64,000 bases of DNA. Origin: Haematospirillum sp. H1815 (GTDB taxonomy: Bacteria; Pseudomonadota; Alphaproteobacteria; Rhodospirillales; Rhodospirillaceae). The notes below the pieces were generated by a model that saw only the letters and a list, made by a program, of their open reading frames with translations, did no database searches and was not told the DNA's origin. Below, piece after piece: positions 1 to 9,405 of this stretch. A program made the translations under genes and the position numbers. Positions within the stretch are counted from its first letter, which is position 1; each line of letters begins with the position of its first letter. The stretch covers positions 310,001 to 374,000 of the forward strand of contig NZ_JAAVTA010000001.1 in NCBI RefSeq assembly GCF_012102705.1. Direction: 5' to 3'.

Positions 1-831
1 AGGGTTGGCGAATTGACACGTACTGATGTCAGTCAATCCGAAGCGCGCTTGGCCAAGGCAACGGCGGATCGCATTAATGCTGAAGCCCAGCTGAAAGCAA
101 GCCGTGCCAATTTTGAACGGTTGGTTGGTCTTCCTGCAGACGACATGCGGTATCCGTCCGAACCTCCACACTTGCCTGTTTCGCTCGATGAAGCGGTGCA
201 AGCATCACAGGCCATGCATCCCAATGTTCTGGCTGCGGAGTTTTCTGCGGAGGCGGCCCAGAATACGGTTGATGCCACAGGTGGTGAGTTGATGCCTGCG
301 GTGAAGCTCCAGGCCGATCAGACCAAAACCTATGACCAGTCACTGGATGGTGCCCGGACCAAAGGGTACCGCGTTATGGCTGTTGTCGATGTTCCCCTGT
401 ACGAGGCAGGTGCAACTTGGTCCCGTTTGAGGGAAGCCAAGCAGAAAGCTGGGCAGGCACGGCTCCAGGTTGACGATGCAAGAAACAAGTCGCGTGAGCT
501 TGCTGTTCGGGCTTGGGAAAGTCTTGTTGCCTCGAGGGCGCAGATTGAATCAATCCAGGCTCAGATAGAGGCTGCTACTGTTGCACTGGAAGGTGTGCAG
601 AGGGAGGCTCAGGTTGGATCAAGAACGGTTCTTGATGTTCTGGATGCCGAGCAGGAGTTGCTGAACGCAAGGGTCAGTCTTGTTATGGCCCAGCGGAATG
701 AACGGGTTGCGGCGCATTCCCTGCTGTCTGCTGTGGGGCGTCTGGATGCTAAAACTCTTGGTCTGGATGTTGGTATTTATGACCCTGTCGAGCATTATAA
801 CGATGTGGAAGGGGCATGGTTCGGGTCCTGA
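1..831 (+). CDS. tolC: TolC family outer-membrane efflux/secretion protein (3' part)
   Basis: C-terminal part of a TolC-type trimeric outer-membrane channel used by tripartite efflux pumps and type I secretion systems. The reading frame is open from base 1, so the start lies outside the window; the TTG at 13 is an internal codon. The two TolC repeat signatures are visible: VGELTRTDVSQSEARLAKA right at the window edge, and VGSRTVLDVLDAEQELLNA about 200 residues later, both on the long alpha-helices that build the periplasmic tunnel. About 276 residues remain of a family that is usually 450-500 long. The order tolC-popZ-valS is a common alphaproteobacterial arrangement. Which pump it serves cannot be told here. 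Confidence 0.93.
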   Translation, partial: RVGELTRTDVSQSEARLAKATADRINAEAQLKASRANFERLVGLPADDMRYPSEPPHLPVSLDEAVQASQAMHPNVLAAEFSAEAAQNTVDATGGELMPAVKLQADQTKTYDQSLDGARTKGYRVMAVVDVPLYEAGATWSRLREAKQKAGQARLQVDDARNKSRELAVRAWESLVASRAQIESIQAQIEAATVALEGVQREAQVGSRTVLDVLDAEQELLNARVSLVMAQRNERVAAHSLLSAVGRLDAKTLGLDVGIYDPVEHYNDVEGAWFGS

Positions 832-1119
832 CAAGGGTATGATGCCCCTATTTTGGCTGACAGGACCAATCTTGGAATACCGCAGCCGAACCGGGGCTGT
901 CCTGCCTAGAATGGCAGAAAAAGGCGTTCTTGGCCTGATTTCCTGTTTTTGCTCCAAGGGTTGCCTTGTCGCCTGCGTCGTGGCAGCATTTTTTTTGCCG
1001 CAATCGGATAGAAACAGCGATATCCTGTTGTTTGCAAAATCTTAGGCGGCAATGATATATCGGTTCCCCGGACGGTGGGCGTACGGGCAGAAAAGCGCGT
1101 TAGGGGCTTGGAGATCGTC
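832..1119. other. Intergenic region tolC-popZ, nothing recognised
   Basis: A 288-base gap between the end of the TolC gene and popZ. I find no convincing small gene, tRNA or intrinsic terminator. It presumably holds the popZ promoter, but I cannot point to a clear -35/-10 pair. Confidence 0.4.
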
Positions 1120-1701
1120 ATGGACGGCAAAGGTCAGGAACCATCGATGGAGGATATCCTCGCCTCCATCAGGAAAATCCTGTCGGAGGACGAAGAGGCA
1201 GAGACGCAGCAGCCGCCCCAGCAGGCTCCGGTTCAACCTTCCGAGCCGGCATCTGCTCCGGAGGCTGATGGTGACGATGTTCTTGAGTTGACTCCTGCCA
1301 TGGTTGAGGATGATGAGGAGCCCTTGGTCTTGGGGGCAGCGCCCGAGCCGCCCCCTGCGCCACCGTCGCAGGAATCTTGGGCTGTCGAGGAAGATGAAGG
1401 TGAACTGGAACCAGCGCCCGTGAAAGTTTCTCCCACTCCGACAATGACAGCTGATGATGGCAGTGCCTTGCTGTCTCCACCTGCCGCGGCTCAATCGGCT
1501 GCGGCTTTTTCCGAGCTTGCGACCATTGCCCGGGTCAGGGCTATTGGCATGGGCCACAGTGACGTCACGCTGGAGGGGATGGTGCGTGACATGCTGAAGC
1601 CCATGTTGGCAAGTTGGTTGGATCAGCATTTGCCGGATATGGTCGAGCGTCTTGTACGCAAGGAAATTGAAAAGCTGGTTTCCGGGACCGAAAAGCAATA
1701 A
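1120..1701 (+). CDS. popZ: Polar organizing protein PopZ (DUF2497)
   Basis: PopZ self-assembles into a polar matrix that anchors the ParB-parS centromere and recruits cell-cycle regulators in alphaproteobacteria. The 193-residue product has the family layout: an N-terminal helix with PSMEDILASIRKILSEDE (residues 8-25), a long acidic and proline-rich disordered linker (about 26-130), and the C-terminal oligomerization helices containing TLEGMVRDMLKPMLASWLD and a final basic-acidic helix. The Caulobacter protein is 177 residues. I chose the ATG at 1120 because GGAG precedes it by about 7 bases and the conserved N-terminus begins just after; an in-frame ATG at 1075 would add 15 unconserved residues. 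Position directly before valS supports the call. Confidence 0.92.
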   Translation: MDGKGQEPSMEDILASIRKILSEDEEAETQQPPQQAPVQPSEPASAPEADGDDVLELTPAMVEDDEEPLVLGAAPEPPPAPPSQESWAVEEDEGELEPAPVKVSPTPTMTADDGSALLSPPAAAQSAAAFSELATIARVRAIGMGHSDVTLEGMVRDMLKPMLASWLDQHLPDMVERLVRKEIEKLVSGTEKQ

Positions 1702-1725
1702 AAAGCGATTTGATCGAAGGGATGT

Positions 1726-1770
1726 GCGCGTCAGCCCCCGTAAGAGGGTTGGCGCGTCCCCGTTTTGGGG
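1726..1770 (+). other. Two consecutive hairpins in the valS leader
   Basis: Between popZ and valS lies a 12-pair stem (1726-1737 with 1746-1757, three G-T wobbles, 8-base loop) directly followed by a CCCC-GTTTT-GGGG hairpin (1758-1770). No T-run follows, so it is not a standard intrinsic terminator. It could be a processing site or an attenuation element ahead of valS; this is inference only. Confidence 0.35.
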
Positions 1771-1809
1771 GCATCCGGGTGTTACTACGTGAAGTGGAAC
1801 AATAGAGAT

Positions 1810-4530
1810 ATGCTCGACAAAACCTATAATCCGGCTGGTGTTGAGGAGAAACTTTACAAGCAGTGGGAAGAGGGCGGAGTATTTCGCGCACATGTCGGGT
1901 CGGGCCAGGTGCCCTATACCATCATGATGCCCCCCCCCAATGTGACAGGAAGCCTGCATATCGGGCATGCCCTGACCTTTACCCTGCAAGATATTCTGAC
2001 CCGTTACCATCGGATGACCGGGCGCGATGTTCTCTGGCAACCGGGAACCGACCATGCTGGCATTGCTACACAGATGGTTGTCGAGCGTAATCTGGAGAAG
2101 GATGGTATCTCCCGGCACGATCTGGGGCGGCAGGGATTTCTGGAAAAAGTCTGGGAATGGAAGGAACAGTCTGGCGGTACAATTGTACGGCAGCTGCGCC
2201 GCCTTGGTGCTTCGCCTGACTGGAGTCGTGAGCGATTTACCATGGATGCCGGCCTTTCAGAGGCGGTACGCACCATTTTCGTCAAGCTGCACAAGGATGG
2301 CTTGATCTACCGTGCCAAGCGCTTGGTCAACTGGGACCCGAAGCTGCATACAGCCATCTCGGATCTTGAGGTGGAGCAGCGCGAGATCAAGGGGAAAATG
2401 TGGTACCTGCGCTATCCTGTTGATGGCATGGATGGTACGTTCATCACGGTCGCCACCACCAGGCCGGAGACAATGCTCGGCGATACCGGTGTGGCGGTTC
2501 ACCCCGACGACACGCGTTACGCTCATCTGATAGGCAAGCAGATATGTCTGCCGGTAACCGGGCGCCTTATCCCCATTATTGCCGATGAGCATGCTGACCC
2601 GGAAAAGGGAACCGGCGCGGTCAAGATAACGCCGGCTCACGACTTTAACGACTTTGACGTCGGCAAGCGGTCTTCCTTGAACCTCGTCAATGTTTTTGAC
2701 CGGGATGCCCGTATCCTGGCGGAGCCAACACCGCTTTTGTGCTTTGTCAACGGACAGGCGCAGGCGGTTCTGAATTCAGATGGCTCGCCTGTTCTGGTTA
2801 CTTTGCCTGCCGCATTCCATGGGCTGGATCGTTTTGTGGCGCGCGATAAAATTCTTGAGATCCTTGAGGCGCAAGGACTCTTGGAGCGGATCGAGGAAAA
2901 CCCGATGACGGTCCCGTATGGTGACCGATCCGGCGTTGTGATTGAGCCATGGTTGACGGACCAGTGGTTTGTTGATGCACCCAAGCTGGCCAAGGGCCCC
3001 ATTGAGGCTGTGGAAACGGGGCGCACTGTTTTTGCCCCCCGCCAGTGGGAAAACACGTTCTTTGAGTGGATGCGCAATATTCAGCCATGGTGCGTGTCTA
3101 GGCAGCTATGGTGGGGCCACCAGATCCCGGCTTGGTTTGGTCCAGACGGTACGCCCTTTGTTGAAATGAGTGAAGAAGAAGCGCGTTCAGCTGCGGAAAG
3201 TCATTACGGTCATCCTGTTGAGCTGGTCCGCGATCCTGATGTTCTTGATACGTGGTTCAGCTCGGCCCTGTGGCCGTTTTCCACGCTGGGATGGCCTGAA
3301 AAGACCTCTGACCTGGCTCGGTATTATCCCGGTGATGTGTTGGTCACAGGGTTTGACATCATCTTCTTCTGGGTTGCCCGGATGATGATGTTTGGCATGT
3401 ACATCATGGATGATGTGCCTTTCCGTGACGTTTACATTCATGCCCTTGTGCGTGATGAAAAAGGGCAGAAGATGTCCAAGTCCAAGGGGAACGTTATGGA
3501 CCCTCTGGATCTGATTGACCGGTATGGAACAGATGCCCTGCGTTTTACTTTGGCTGCCATGGCGGCTCAGGGGCGCGATATCAAGATGAGCGAACAGCGC
3601 ATAGCGGGGTATCGCAACTTTGCAACCAAGCTGTGGAACGCCGCACGTTTCTGTCAAATGAACGCATGCCATGGTGTTGAAGGCTTTGATCCATCCGCCG
3701 TCAAGCATACGTTGGCACGCTGGATTGTCGGCAAGTTGGCCGAAACGTCGGAAAAGGTTTCTGTGGCCTTGTCTGCCTATCGTTTCAATGATGCGGCCAA
3801 TGCGGCTTACCAGTTCACGTGGGGTACGTTCTGTGACTGGTATCTGGAGTTTGCCAAGCCCATTTTTAATGGCAATGATCCGTCTATCCAAGCGGAAATT
3901 CGTGCAGTTACAGCGTGGGTTCTTGATCAGATTTTGATCATTCTTCATCCCTTTATGCCCTTCATTACAGAAACTCTGTGGGCTGAAACAGCCGAGAGAT
4001 CAGGCATGCTGGCCTTGGCCCAGTGGTCCGGTCTGAGTGGCCTGGGCCAGCAGGATGCCCGTGAGGAAATGGACTGGGTTGTGGACTGCATTTCTGCCAT
4101 ACGTTCTGTGCGCTCTGAAATGAACGTGCCTCCCTCTGCCAAGTTGCCAATCCTCGTCAAGGATGCCTCTCTTGCCACGCAAGAACGCCTGAAGACGCAT
4201 CAGGCCTTGATCAAGGCCTTGGCTCGTCTTGAAGATGTGAAACTGGTGGACCGGGATGACATCTCCGGAGCAGCGCGGGTCGTTATTGGCGAGATAACGG
4301 TTATTATTCCGCTAGAGGGTATCATTGACCTTTCTGCAGAGAAGGCCCGCCTGACCAAGGAGCTTGACAAGCTGGACCTTGAAATCAAGAAGTTGGCAGG
4401 TCGGCTGGACAATCAGGACTTTGTTGCCAAGGCTCCGGTAGAGGTTGTTGACGAGCAAAAAGCTCGTATCAAGGATCTACAAACCACTAAGGCAAAAATG
4501 CAGGAGGCTCTGGGCTGTTTGCTGGCCTGA
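1810..4530 (+). CDS. valS: Valyl-tRNA synthetase
   Basis: Class Ia synthetase that charges tRNA-Val in the cytoplasm. The 906-residue protein shows the HIGH motif at residues 50-53 within PPNVTGSLHIGHA, the GTDHAGIATQ stretch, a CP1 editing domain (TTRPETMLGDTGVAVHP), the KMSKS signature near residue 554 (GQKMSKSKGNV), the anticodon-binding domain, and the C-terminal coiled-coil arm typical of ValRS. The start is the ATG at 1810, where family similarity (MLDKTYNPAGVEEK) begins; an in-frame ATG at 1765 would run through the leader hairpins. Length is normal for the family. A terminator follows the stop codon. Confidence 0.98.
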   Translation: MLDKTYNPAGVEEKLYKQWEEGGVFRAHVGSGQVPYTIMMPPPNVTGSLHIGHALTFTLQDILTRYHRMTGRDVLWQPGTDHAGIATQMVVERNLEKDGISRHDLGRQGFLEKVWEWKEQSGGTIVRQLRRLGASPDWSRERFTMDAGLSEAVRTIFVKLHKDGLIYRAKRLVNWDPKLHTAISDLEVEQREIKGKMWYLRYPVDGMDGTFITVATTRPETMLGDTGVAVHPDDTRYAHLIGKQICLPVTGRLIPIIADEHADPEKGTGAVKITPAHDFNDFDVGKRSSLNLVNVFDRDARILAEPTPLLCFVNGQAQAVLNSDGSPVLVTLPAAFHGLDRFVARDKILEILEAQGLLERIEENPMTVPYGDRSGVVIEPWLTDQWFVDAPKLAKGPIEAVETGRTVFAPRQWENTFFEWMRNIQPWCVSRQLWWGHQIPAWFGPDGTPFVEMSEEEARSAAESHYGHPVELVRDPDVLDTWFSSALWPFSTLGWPEKTSDLARYYPGDVLVTGFDIIFFWVARMMMFGMYIMDDVPFRDVYIHALVRDEKGQKMSKSKGNVMDPLDLIDRYGTDALRFTLAAMAAQGRDIKMSEQRIAGYRNFATKLWNAARFCQMNACHGVEGFDPSAVKHTLARWIVGKLAETSEKVSVALSAYRFNDAANAAYQFTWGTFCDWYLEFAKPIFNGNDPSIQAEIRAVTAWVLDQILIILHPFMPFITETLWAETAERSGMLALAQWSGLSGLGQQDAREEMDWVVDCISAIRSVRSEMNVPPSAKLPILVKDASLATQERLKTHQALIKALARLEDVKLVDRDDISGAARVVIGEITVIIPLEGIIDLSAEKARLTKELDKLDLEIKKLAGRLDNQDFVAKAPVEVVDEQKARIKDLQTTKAKMQEALGCLLA

Positions 4531-4542
4531 GATGTCCGGACA

Positions 4543-4580
4543 AAGAGCCCTGTCTGTTTTCTTGGTGGGGCTCTTCTTTT
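4543..4580 (+). terminator. Intrinsic terminator after valS
   Basis: Perfect 8-bp stem AAGAGCCC (4543-4550) with GGGCTCTT (4568-4575), followed by CTTTT. It sits 12 bases past the valS stop, as expected for rho-independent termination of the popZ-valS transcript. Confidence 0.75.
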
Positions 4581-4727
4581 AACGAATGTTAGGTGTTGCC
4601 ATCACTGGGCGCTGCGCGAGGCTGCCAGTTTATAGAAGAAACGCGTATTCTTATCGTGGCAAAGTATGGGATAACGCCGCTTCTCTTTTTGCAGAGCCTT
4701 ATAAATCAATGCGTTAGATAGCGAAAA

Positions 4728-4815
4728 TGGCGGAAGGGGTGGGATTCGAACCCACGGTGCGTTTCCGCACGCCGGTTTTCAAGACCGGTGCCTTAAACCG
4801 CTCGGCCACCCTTCC
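4728..4815 (-). tRNA. tRNA-Ser (anticodon UGA)
   Basis: On the minus strand, an 88-base class II tRNA including an encoded CCA (4728-4730). The acceptor stem is GGAAGGG (4815-4809) with CCCTTCC (4738-4732), the anticodon loop CUUGAAA gives UGA, there is a long variable arm (GTGCGG-AAA-CGCAC), and the T-arm reads GTGGG-TTCGAAT-CCCAC. The long variable arm and the anticodon both indicate serine. Confidence 0.96.
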
Positions 4816-5061
4816 TGCTCAATACGCCAAAAAGAATCGACGTAATTTTCATCTCTGTTGCCATTTCAGCGTCCATAACCAGACGCTTCAGCAAGCAGGG
4901 CCCTGTACCTATCCGACCTGATCCATTTCGTCCAGACCCTTTTTGTTTTACAGACCGCTTCTTTGCCATATTGCTCGTCCTACATGCTCCATGAGACAAC
5001 AACTGTCCACGCTGGGCTTTCATAGATGTGTTTCTGTGTCAGGTGGTCGTTGGAGACAGGC

Positions 5062-6354
5062 ATGGCCAATCCTCTTTCATCCCGTTGTGCGGTTCTTGTT
5101 ACCGCGTTTGCCTTGGTCCTTGTTGGCTGTGCGGCCAGTCAGAAACAGGAAGGGGGTGCAGAGGGTGCGCCGTCGGTGCTGTCTTTTTCTACGCAGGAGA
5201 AAGAGGATTTCTCACGGTGGCTTGACTCTTTTGTGACAGAGGCCAGGGCCGGAGGTCTGACCACACGCTCCTTGGCTTCCCTGCGAAATGTGCAGCCTAA
5301 CGCCACTGTTCTGGATCTTGATCGTCGGCAGCCCGAATTTGTGCGAACACTGCGGTCCTACGTCGGAATCGCTGTTGACAAGAAGCGTGTTATGGAAGGC
5401 CAGGCGCTTTTGAAAAAACACGCACGCATTTTGGCTCACATTGAACAAGCGTATGGTGTTCAGCCCAGATTTATTGTCGCGTTCTGGGGAATGGAAACCT
5501 ATTACGGGCAGAATTTCGGAGGGTTCTTTGTTCCCGAGGCACTGGCGACCTTGGCTTGGGACCAGCGGAGGCCAGATTTTTTCCGAGCCCAGCTGCTGCA
5601 GGCGCTATCCATTCTGGAAGAGGGCCACATAGAGCCAAAGCAGATGTATGGATCGTGGGCCGGCGCCATGGGGCATTTCCAGTTCATGCCCTCTACATTC
5701 CGTGCACATGCTGTTGATCATGATCGTGATGGACGTATTGATATCTGGAGAAGTCTGCCGGATGCTTTTGCCTCTGCTGCTCGCTACCTTGCTGCGACTG
5801 GATGGAAGAGGGGGCAAACGTGGGGCCGTCAGGTTACTCTCCCGAAGTCATTTGATTTCAATCTTGCCGATCTTTCTGTCAGCAAATCGTTGCATGAGTG
5901 GTCACGTCTGGGGGTAACCCAAGTTGGTGGTCAGCCTTTGCCAAAAGGGTCTGATGCCATGCAGGGCAGTGTGATTGTACCGGAAGGAGCCAATGGCCCA
6001 GCGTTTTTGGTATACGATAATTTACGCAGTATAATGGACTGGAATCGTTCTGTTCTTTATGCGCTGGCTGTTGGTCATCTTGCAGACCGGTTGATCGGTG
6101 CCCAGCCTTTTTTGCTGGCTAAGGTATCATCTCCTCCTCTGTCACGCGCTGATATAGCGGATATGCAGAGCTTGCTGAACAAGTCCGGTTACGATGCAGG
6201 AGCGCCGGATGGAGTGCCTGGATACAAGACACGCAACGCGGTCAGGGCGTTCCAGAACAAGGCCGGGCTGGTGCCCGATGCCTATCCCGGTCGGCCTGTG
6301 CTTGATGCCTTGCGTGCTGCTAACGTAGCAGGGCATGCTCCGCGCGATCCATAA
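5062..6354 (+). CDS. Lytic murein transglycosylase (MltB-like, GH103) lipoprotein with PG-binding domain
   Basis: Cleaves the MurNAc-GlcNAc bond of peptidoglycan with formation of anhydro-MurNAc ends, acting in the periplasm. The 430-residue product begins with a lipoprotein signal (lipobox LVGC, Cys23). The catalytic SLT_2 domain covers about residues 42-345; the probable catalytic acid is Glu145 in FWGMETYYGQNFGG, and YGSWAGAMGHFQFMPS is the other family hallmark. A PG_binding_1 domain occupies about 368-420 (MQSLLNKSGYDAGAPDG). I chose the ATG at 5062 because GGAG lies about 6 bases upstream and the signal peptide begins there, rather than an ATG at 5026. It heads a run of three cell-wall genes. 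Confidence 0.93.
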   Translation: MANPLSSRCAVLVTAFALVLVGCAASQKQEGGAEGAPSVLSFSTQEKEDFSRWLDSFVTEARAGGLTTRSLASLRNVQPNATVLDLDRRQPEFVRTLRSYVGIAVDKKRVMEGQALLKKHARILAHIEQAYGVQPRFIVAFWGMETYYGQNFGGFFVPEALATLAWDQRRPDFFRAQLLQALSILEEGHIEPKQMYGSWAGAMGHFQFMPSTFRAHAVDHDRDGRIDIWRSLPDAFASAARYLAATGWKRGQTWGRQVTLPKSFDFNLADLSVSKSLHEWSRLGVTQVGGQPLPKGSDAMQGSVIVPEGANGPAFLVYDNLRSIMDWNRSVLYALAVGHLADRLIGAQPFLLAKVSSPPLSRADIADMQSLLNKSGYDAGAPDGVPGYKTRNAVRAFQNKAGLVPDAYPGRPVLDALRAANVAGHAPRDP

Positions 6355-6491
6355 GGCTTGTGTTGCGCCTTTGTTGTAATCCCTTTACCCTGCCCCTTGG
6401 TCTTGAGCATTGTTATTATAGTGGGAAGAGCTGCGGCGATCCTTGGAGGAAAGCCGTTAGGCACCCCCTTTGGGAACGGATCCGTAGCGGC

Positions 6492-7424
6492 ATGCGCTTC
6501 TTTCTTGTCCGGATATTTTTTCTTCTGATGGGGGCAAGCCTTGTTACGGGGTGTGCTGAAACGCGTCTTGCAACAGACTTTGGCAAGGGGCAGCGTGTCG
6601 GAGCCTGGAAAATCGGTAAGCCGTACCAGATTAACGGGCAGTGGTACTATCCAGCGGAAGACTGGAACTACCGTCAGGAGGGTGTTGCCTCGTGGTATGG
6701 GGGGGAGTTCGGTGGGCGTGAAACGGCTAATGGGGAAGTTTTTGATCCCAATGCCCTGACAGCGGCACACAAGACGCTGCCTCTCCCCACCTTGGTAAGG
6801 GTAACCAATCTGGAAAATGGTCGGGCCCTTGTCGTGCGTATCAATGACCGTGGGCCGTTTGTGGGAGATCGGCTGATCGACATGTCACGCCGGGGCGCAC
6901 AGCTTCTTGGTTTCAAAGAGGCAGGTATGGCCCGGGTACGGGTTGAAATCCTGGAGAAAGAAAGCCGTATCCTGAAAGCCAAGGCCATTGCAGGTGGCGG
7001 TGATTCCATGCCAGAGGTGGCAGCCGTGCCCCGGCCCCATGTGGTCAAGGCGGAACTTCTTGATTCTCCTGCCGATACGGGCCATCAGCTGCAGCGTGAT
7101 GTTCCGCCTCCGGTAAAGCCACGTGGAATGGTTCCTGTGCAGGACGCAAGGAAAAAACCGGTTCCTGCGGAGAAGCCAGCGAGGGTGGCTGCAACCGGCA
7201 AAACGTGGGTGCAGGTGGGAGCTTTTTCAAGCCGCAGCAGTGCGGAATCCCTGCGCAAGCGTTTGGGCTCTGTTCATGGTGGTGAAATCAGCCCAGTGAC
7301 GTCCAAAGGACGCACGATGTTCAGGGTCCGTCTTGGGCCTTTTGCAAGTCAGGGTGATGCCCGAAAAGTTCTTCCCCGCCTGAAGAAGCTTGGTGTTGAC
7401 AAACCGCGTCTGTTAACAGAGTAG
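6492..7424 (+). CDS. rlpA: RlpA-like septal lipoprotein (DPBB + SPOR)
   Basis: RlpA proteins are outer-membrane lipoproteins of the division site; some are lytic transglycosylases acting on denuded glycan strands. This 310-residue protein has a lipoprotein signal with VTGC (Cys21), a double-psi beta-barrel of about residues 55-150 including GVASWYGGEFGGRETANGE and VVRINDRGPFVGDRLID, a basic proline-rich linker, and a C-terminal SPOR domain (about 235-310, TWVQVGAFSSRSSAESL), which binds denuded septal peptidoglycan. Start at 6492 is chosen because the signal peptide begins there; the in-frame ATG at 6360 would prefix 44 unlikely residues. The Shine-Dalgarno match is weak. Confidence 0.93.
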   Translation: MRFFLVRIFFLLMGASLVTGCAETRLATDFGKGQRVGAWKIGKPYQINGQWYYPAEDWNYRQEGVASWYGGEFGGRETANGEVFDPNALTAAHKTLPLPTLVRVTNLENGRALVVRINDRGPFVGDRLIDMSRRGAQLLGFKEAGMARVRVEILEKESRILKAKAIAGGGDSMPEVAAVPRPHVVKAELLDSPADTGHQLQRDVPPPVKPRGMVPVQDARKKPVPAEKPARVAATGKTWVQVGAFSSRSSAESLRKRLGSVHGGEISPVTSKGRTMFRVRLGPFASQGDARKVLPRLKKLGVDKPRLLTE

Positions 7425-7523
7425 AGACAGTATTGTGATCCGGCCAGGCATTAACCTTGATGCGGCCGTATTACCTGCTTATTTCGTTTCCTTGTCCTGA
7501 ATGCAGAATATCTGGGAAAAGCC

Positions 7524-8768
7524 ATGTGCGTTGCGCGTAATATGAAAGCAGGGAATCCATTGTTGTCCGCCTCCAGACTGGCCTTCTGCCTTGCGCTTCT
7601 TGCAGGTTTTGCCGCTGTAGCACCCTCGGCTTTCGCCTTTCCTGTGGATACAAGGGCACGCGAGGCCTATCTTGTTGACTATGAAACCGGGACGGTTTTG
7701 TACGACAAGAATGGCGATGTTCCGATGCCTCCCTCGTCAATGAGCAAGCTTATGACGACGGCCATGGTTTTTGAGCGGCTGAAGGAAGGGTCACTCTCCT
7801 TTGATGATGTCTTCCGGGTTTCCCAGACCGCTTGGCGCAAGGGTGGGGCGGCGTCCGGTGGATCGACAATGTTCCTGGCCCCCAATTCCGAGGTAAGGGT
7901 AGAGGATCTGCTAAGGGGCGTTATTATTCAGTCTGGCAACGATGCCTGCATAGCACTTGCCGAGAACCTGATGGGGACCGAAGAAGCCTTTGCCAGTGCC
8001 ATGAACAAAAAGGCAAAGGACATTGGTCTTACGGGCAGTTATTTCATGAACTCGACAGGCTTGCCAGATGAGGGGCATGTGATGACGCCTCGTGATTTGG
8101 CTGTCTTGGCCAAGTACCTTATCGGACATTTTCCTGAATATTATTCCATGTATGCGGAGAAGGAATTTACGCATAACAAGATCAGGCAGCAGAATCGCAA
8201 TCCTCTTCTGTATACCATGACGGGTGCGGATGGCCTGAAAACAGGCCATACATCTGCTGCGGGATATGGTCTGACTGCTTCTGCACAGCGGGGAGACCGT
8301 CGTTTGATCTTGGTTGTCAATGGCTTGAAAAGCATGCAGGAGCGGGCTGATGAGGCCAATCGCCTGATGGATTGGGGCTTTGCCAACTTTGAAAACAGAA
8401 CTTTGTTTGTTGCCGGAGATGCCGTTTCATCGGCCGATGTCTGGTTGGGTGAGCAAGAGGTTGTGCCCTTGGCTGTTGCCCAAGATGTCCGCCTGACACT
8501 TCCTCGCCGTGCGTCAAGAAACCTAGAGATGAAAGCTGTTTTCACCGGGCCGGTTCCGGCACCGATCCAGAAGGGGCAGCCTGTTGGAACATTGCTTATC
8601 AGCGGCACGGATATGGCGCAGGCAATCGAGATTCCACTCGTCGCAGCCGTTGATGTACCAAAGCTGGGGCTCTTTGGTCGTATAGGGGCTGCAATCAATC
8701 ATATGTTGTTTGGTTCCGCCCATAAAGATGATGGAGAAACGGTGCTGACTGTTTCGGCCAGAAGCTGA
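7524..8768 (+). CDS. D-alanyl-D-alanine carboxypeptidase (PBP5/6 family)
   Basis: Serine D,D-carboxypeptidase that trims the terminal D-Ala of peptidoglycan pentapeptides in the periplasm. The 414-residue product has an N-terminal signal peptide ending near AFA-FP (about residue 38), the penicillin-binding triad SxxK (Ser72-Lys75), SGN (137-139) and KTG (239-241), then the C-terminal PBP5 beta domain. A membrane-anchoring amphipathic helix at the extreme C-terminus is plausible (GLFGRIGAAINHMLFG). The ATG at 7524 has GGGAA upstream; a second ATG at 7542 lacks this. It sits 7 bases before tmk and probably shares its transcript. Confidence 0.95.
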   Translation: MCVARNMKAGNPLLSASRLAFCLALLAGFAAVAPSAFAFPVDTRAREAYLVDYETGTVLYDKNGDVPMPPSSMSKLMTTAMVFERLKEGSLSFDDVFRVSQTAWRKGGAASGGSTMFLAPNSEVRVEDLLRGVIIQSGNDACIALAENLMGTEEAFASAMNKKAKDIGLTGSYFMNSTGLPDEGHVMTPRDLAVLAKYLIGHFPEYYSMYAEKEFTHNKIRQQNRNPLLYTMTGADGLKTGHTSAAGYGLTASAQRGDRRLILVVNGLKSMQERADEANRLMDWGFANFENRTLFVAGDAVSSADVWLGEQEVVPLAVAQDVRLTLPRRASRNLEMKAVFTGPVPAPIQKGQPVGTLLISGTDMAQAIEIPLVAAVDVPKLGLFGRIGAAINHMLFGSAHKDDGETVLTVSARS

Positions 8769-8775
8769 GCGGGCA

Positions 8776-9405
8776 ATGACAGCTGCACGGTTTATTACAT
8801 TTGAGGGCGGAGAAGGATCCGGGAAGTCGACCCAGATTCGTCTTCTTGCCGACTTTCTGCGCCAGAAGGGGATTGGTGTTGCCATGACCCGGGAACCCGG
8901 CGGAGCGCCCGGGGCCGAGGAGATAAGAGCTCTTCTGGTTTGCGGGGAAGTCAGCCGCTGGGATCCTGTGTCTGAAACGCTTTTGCTGTATGCGGCACGC
9001 CGGAACCATGTTCTGCAAACCATACGCCCGGCCTTGATGGCTGGGCAGTGGGTCTTGTGCGATCGTTTCAATGATTCAACGCTTGCCTATCAGGGAGTGG
9101 GTCATGGTCTGGATCCTGCGTTTCTTGACACCCTGTTTCAAGTGTCTGTCGAGGGCACGCGGCCTGATCTGACCTTTCTGCTGGATATCGATCCCTGCGT
9201 CGGTCTGAACAGAGCCGAACGTCGTGGTGATGCGGATAACCGCTTTGAGTCCATGGATCTGTCTTTTCATGTGCGATTACGCGAAGGATTTCTATCCCTT
9301 GCGGCCAAGGATCAGAAGCGGTTCCGCGTTATTGATGCAACACGTCCTGTTGATCAGGTGCATCAGGATATTACCAAGGCCCTTGTTGGAGCTTTTACGC
9401 TATGA
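8776..9405 (+). CDS. tmk: Thymidylate kinase
   Basis: Phosphorylates dTMP to dTDP for DNA synthesis. The 209-residue protein has a P-loop GGEGSGKST (residues 11-19), the TREPGG motif contacting the nucleotide, the DRF motif in VLCDRFNDSTLAYQG, and the LID region around AERRGDADNRFE. Length matches the family. The stop overlaps the start of holB by four bases (ATGA), indicating translational coupling; tmk-holB is a widespread bacterial gene pair. Confidence 0.97.
   Translation: MTAARFITFEGGEGSGKSTQIRLLADFLRQKGIGVAMTREPGGAPGAEEIRALLVCGEVSRWDPVSETLLLYAARRNHVLQTIRPALMAGQWVLCDRFNDSTLAYQGVGHGLDPAFLDTLFQVSVEGTRPDLTFLLDIDPCVGLNRAERRGDADNRFESMDLSFHVRLREGFLSLAAKDQKRFRVIDATRPVDQVHQDITKALVGAFTL

Noticed and set aside
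1042-2118. 358-codon open frame antisense to popZ and the start of valS
   Set aside because: It lies opposite two well-supported genes, has no family features, and its composition is what the complement of the valS and popZ codons would give.
4727-4921. Plus-strand open frame with GFEPTVRFRTPVFKTGALN
   Set aside because: It is the antisense of tRNA-Ser; this peptide is a well-known false gene made by reading tRNA-Ser backwards.
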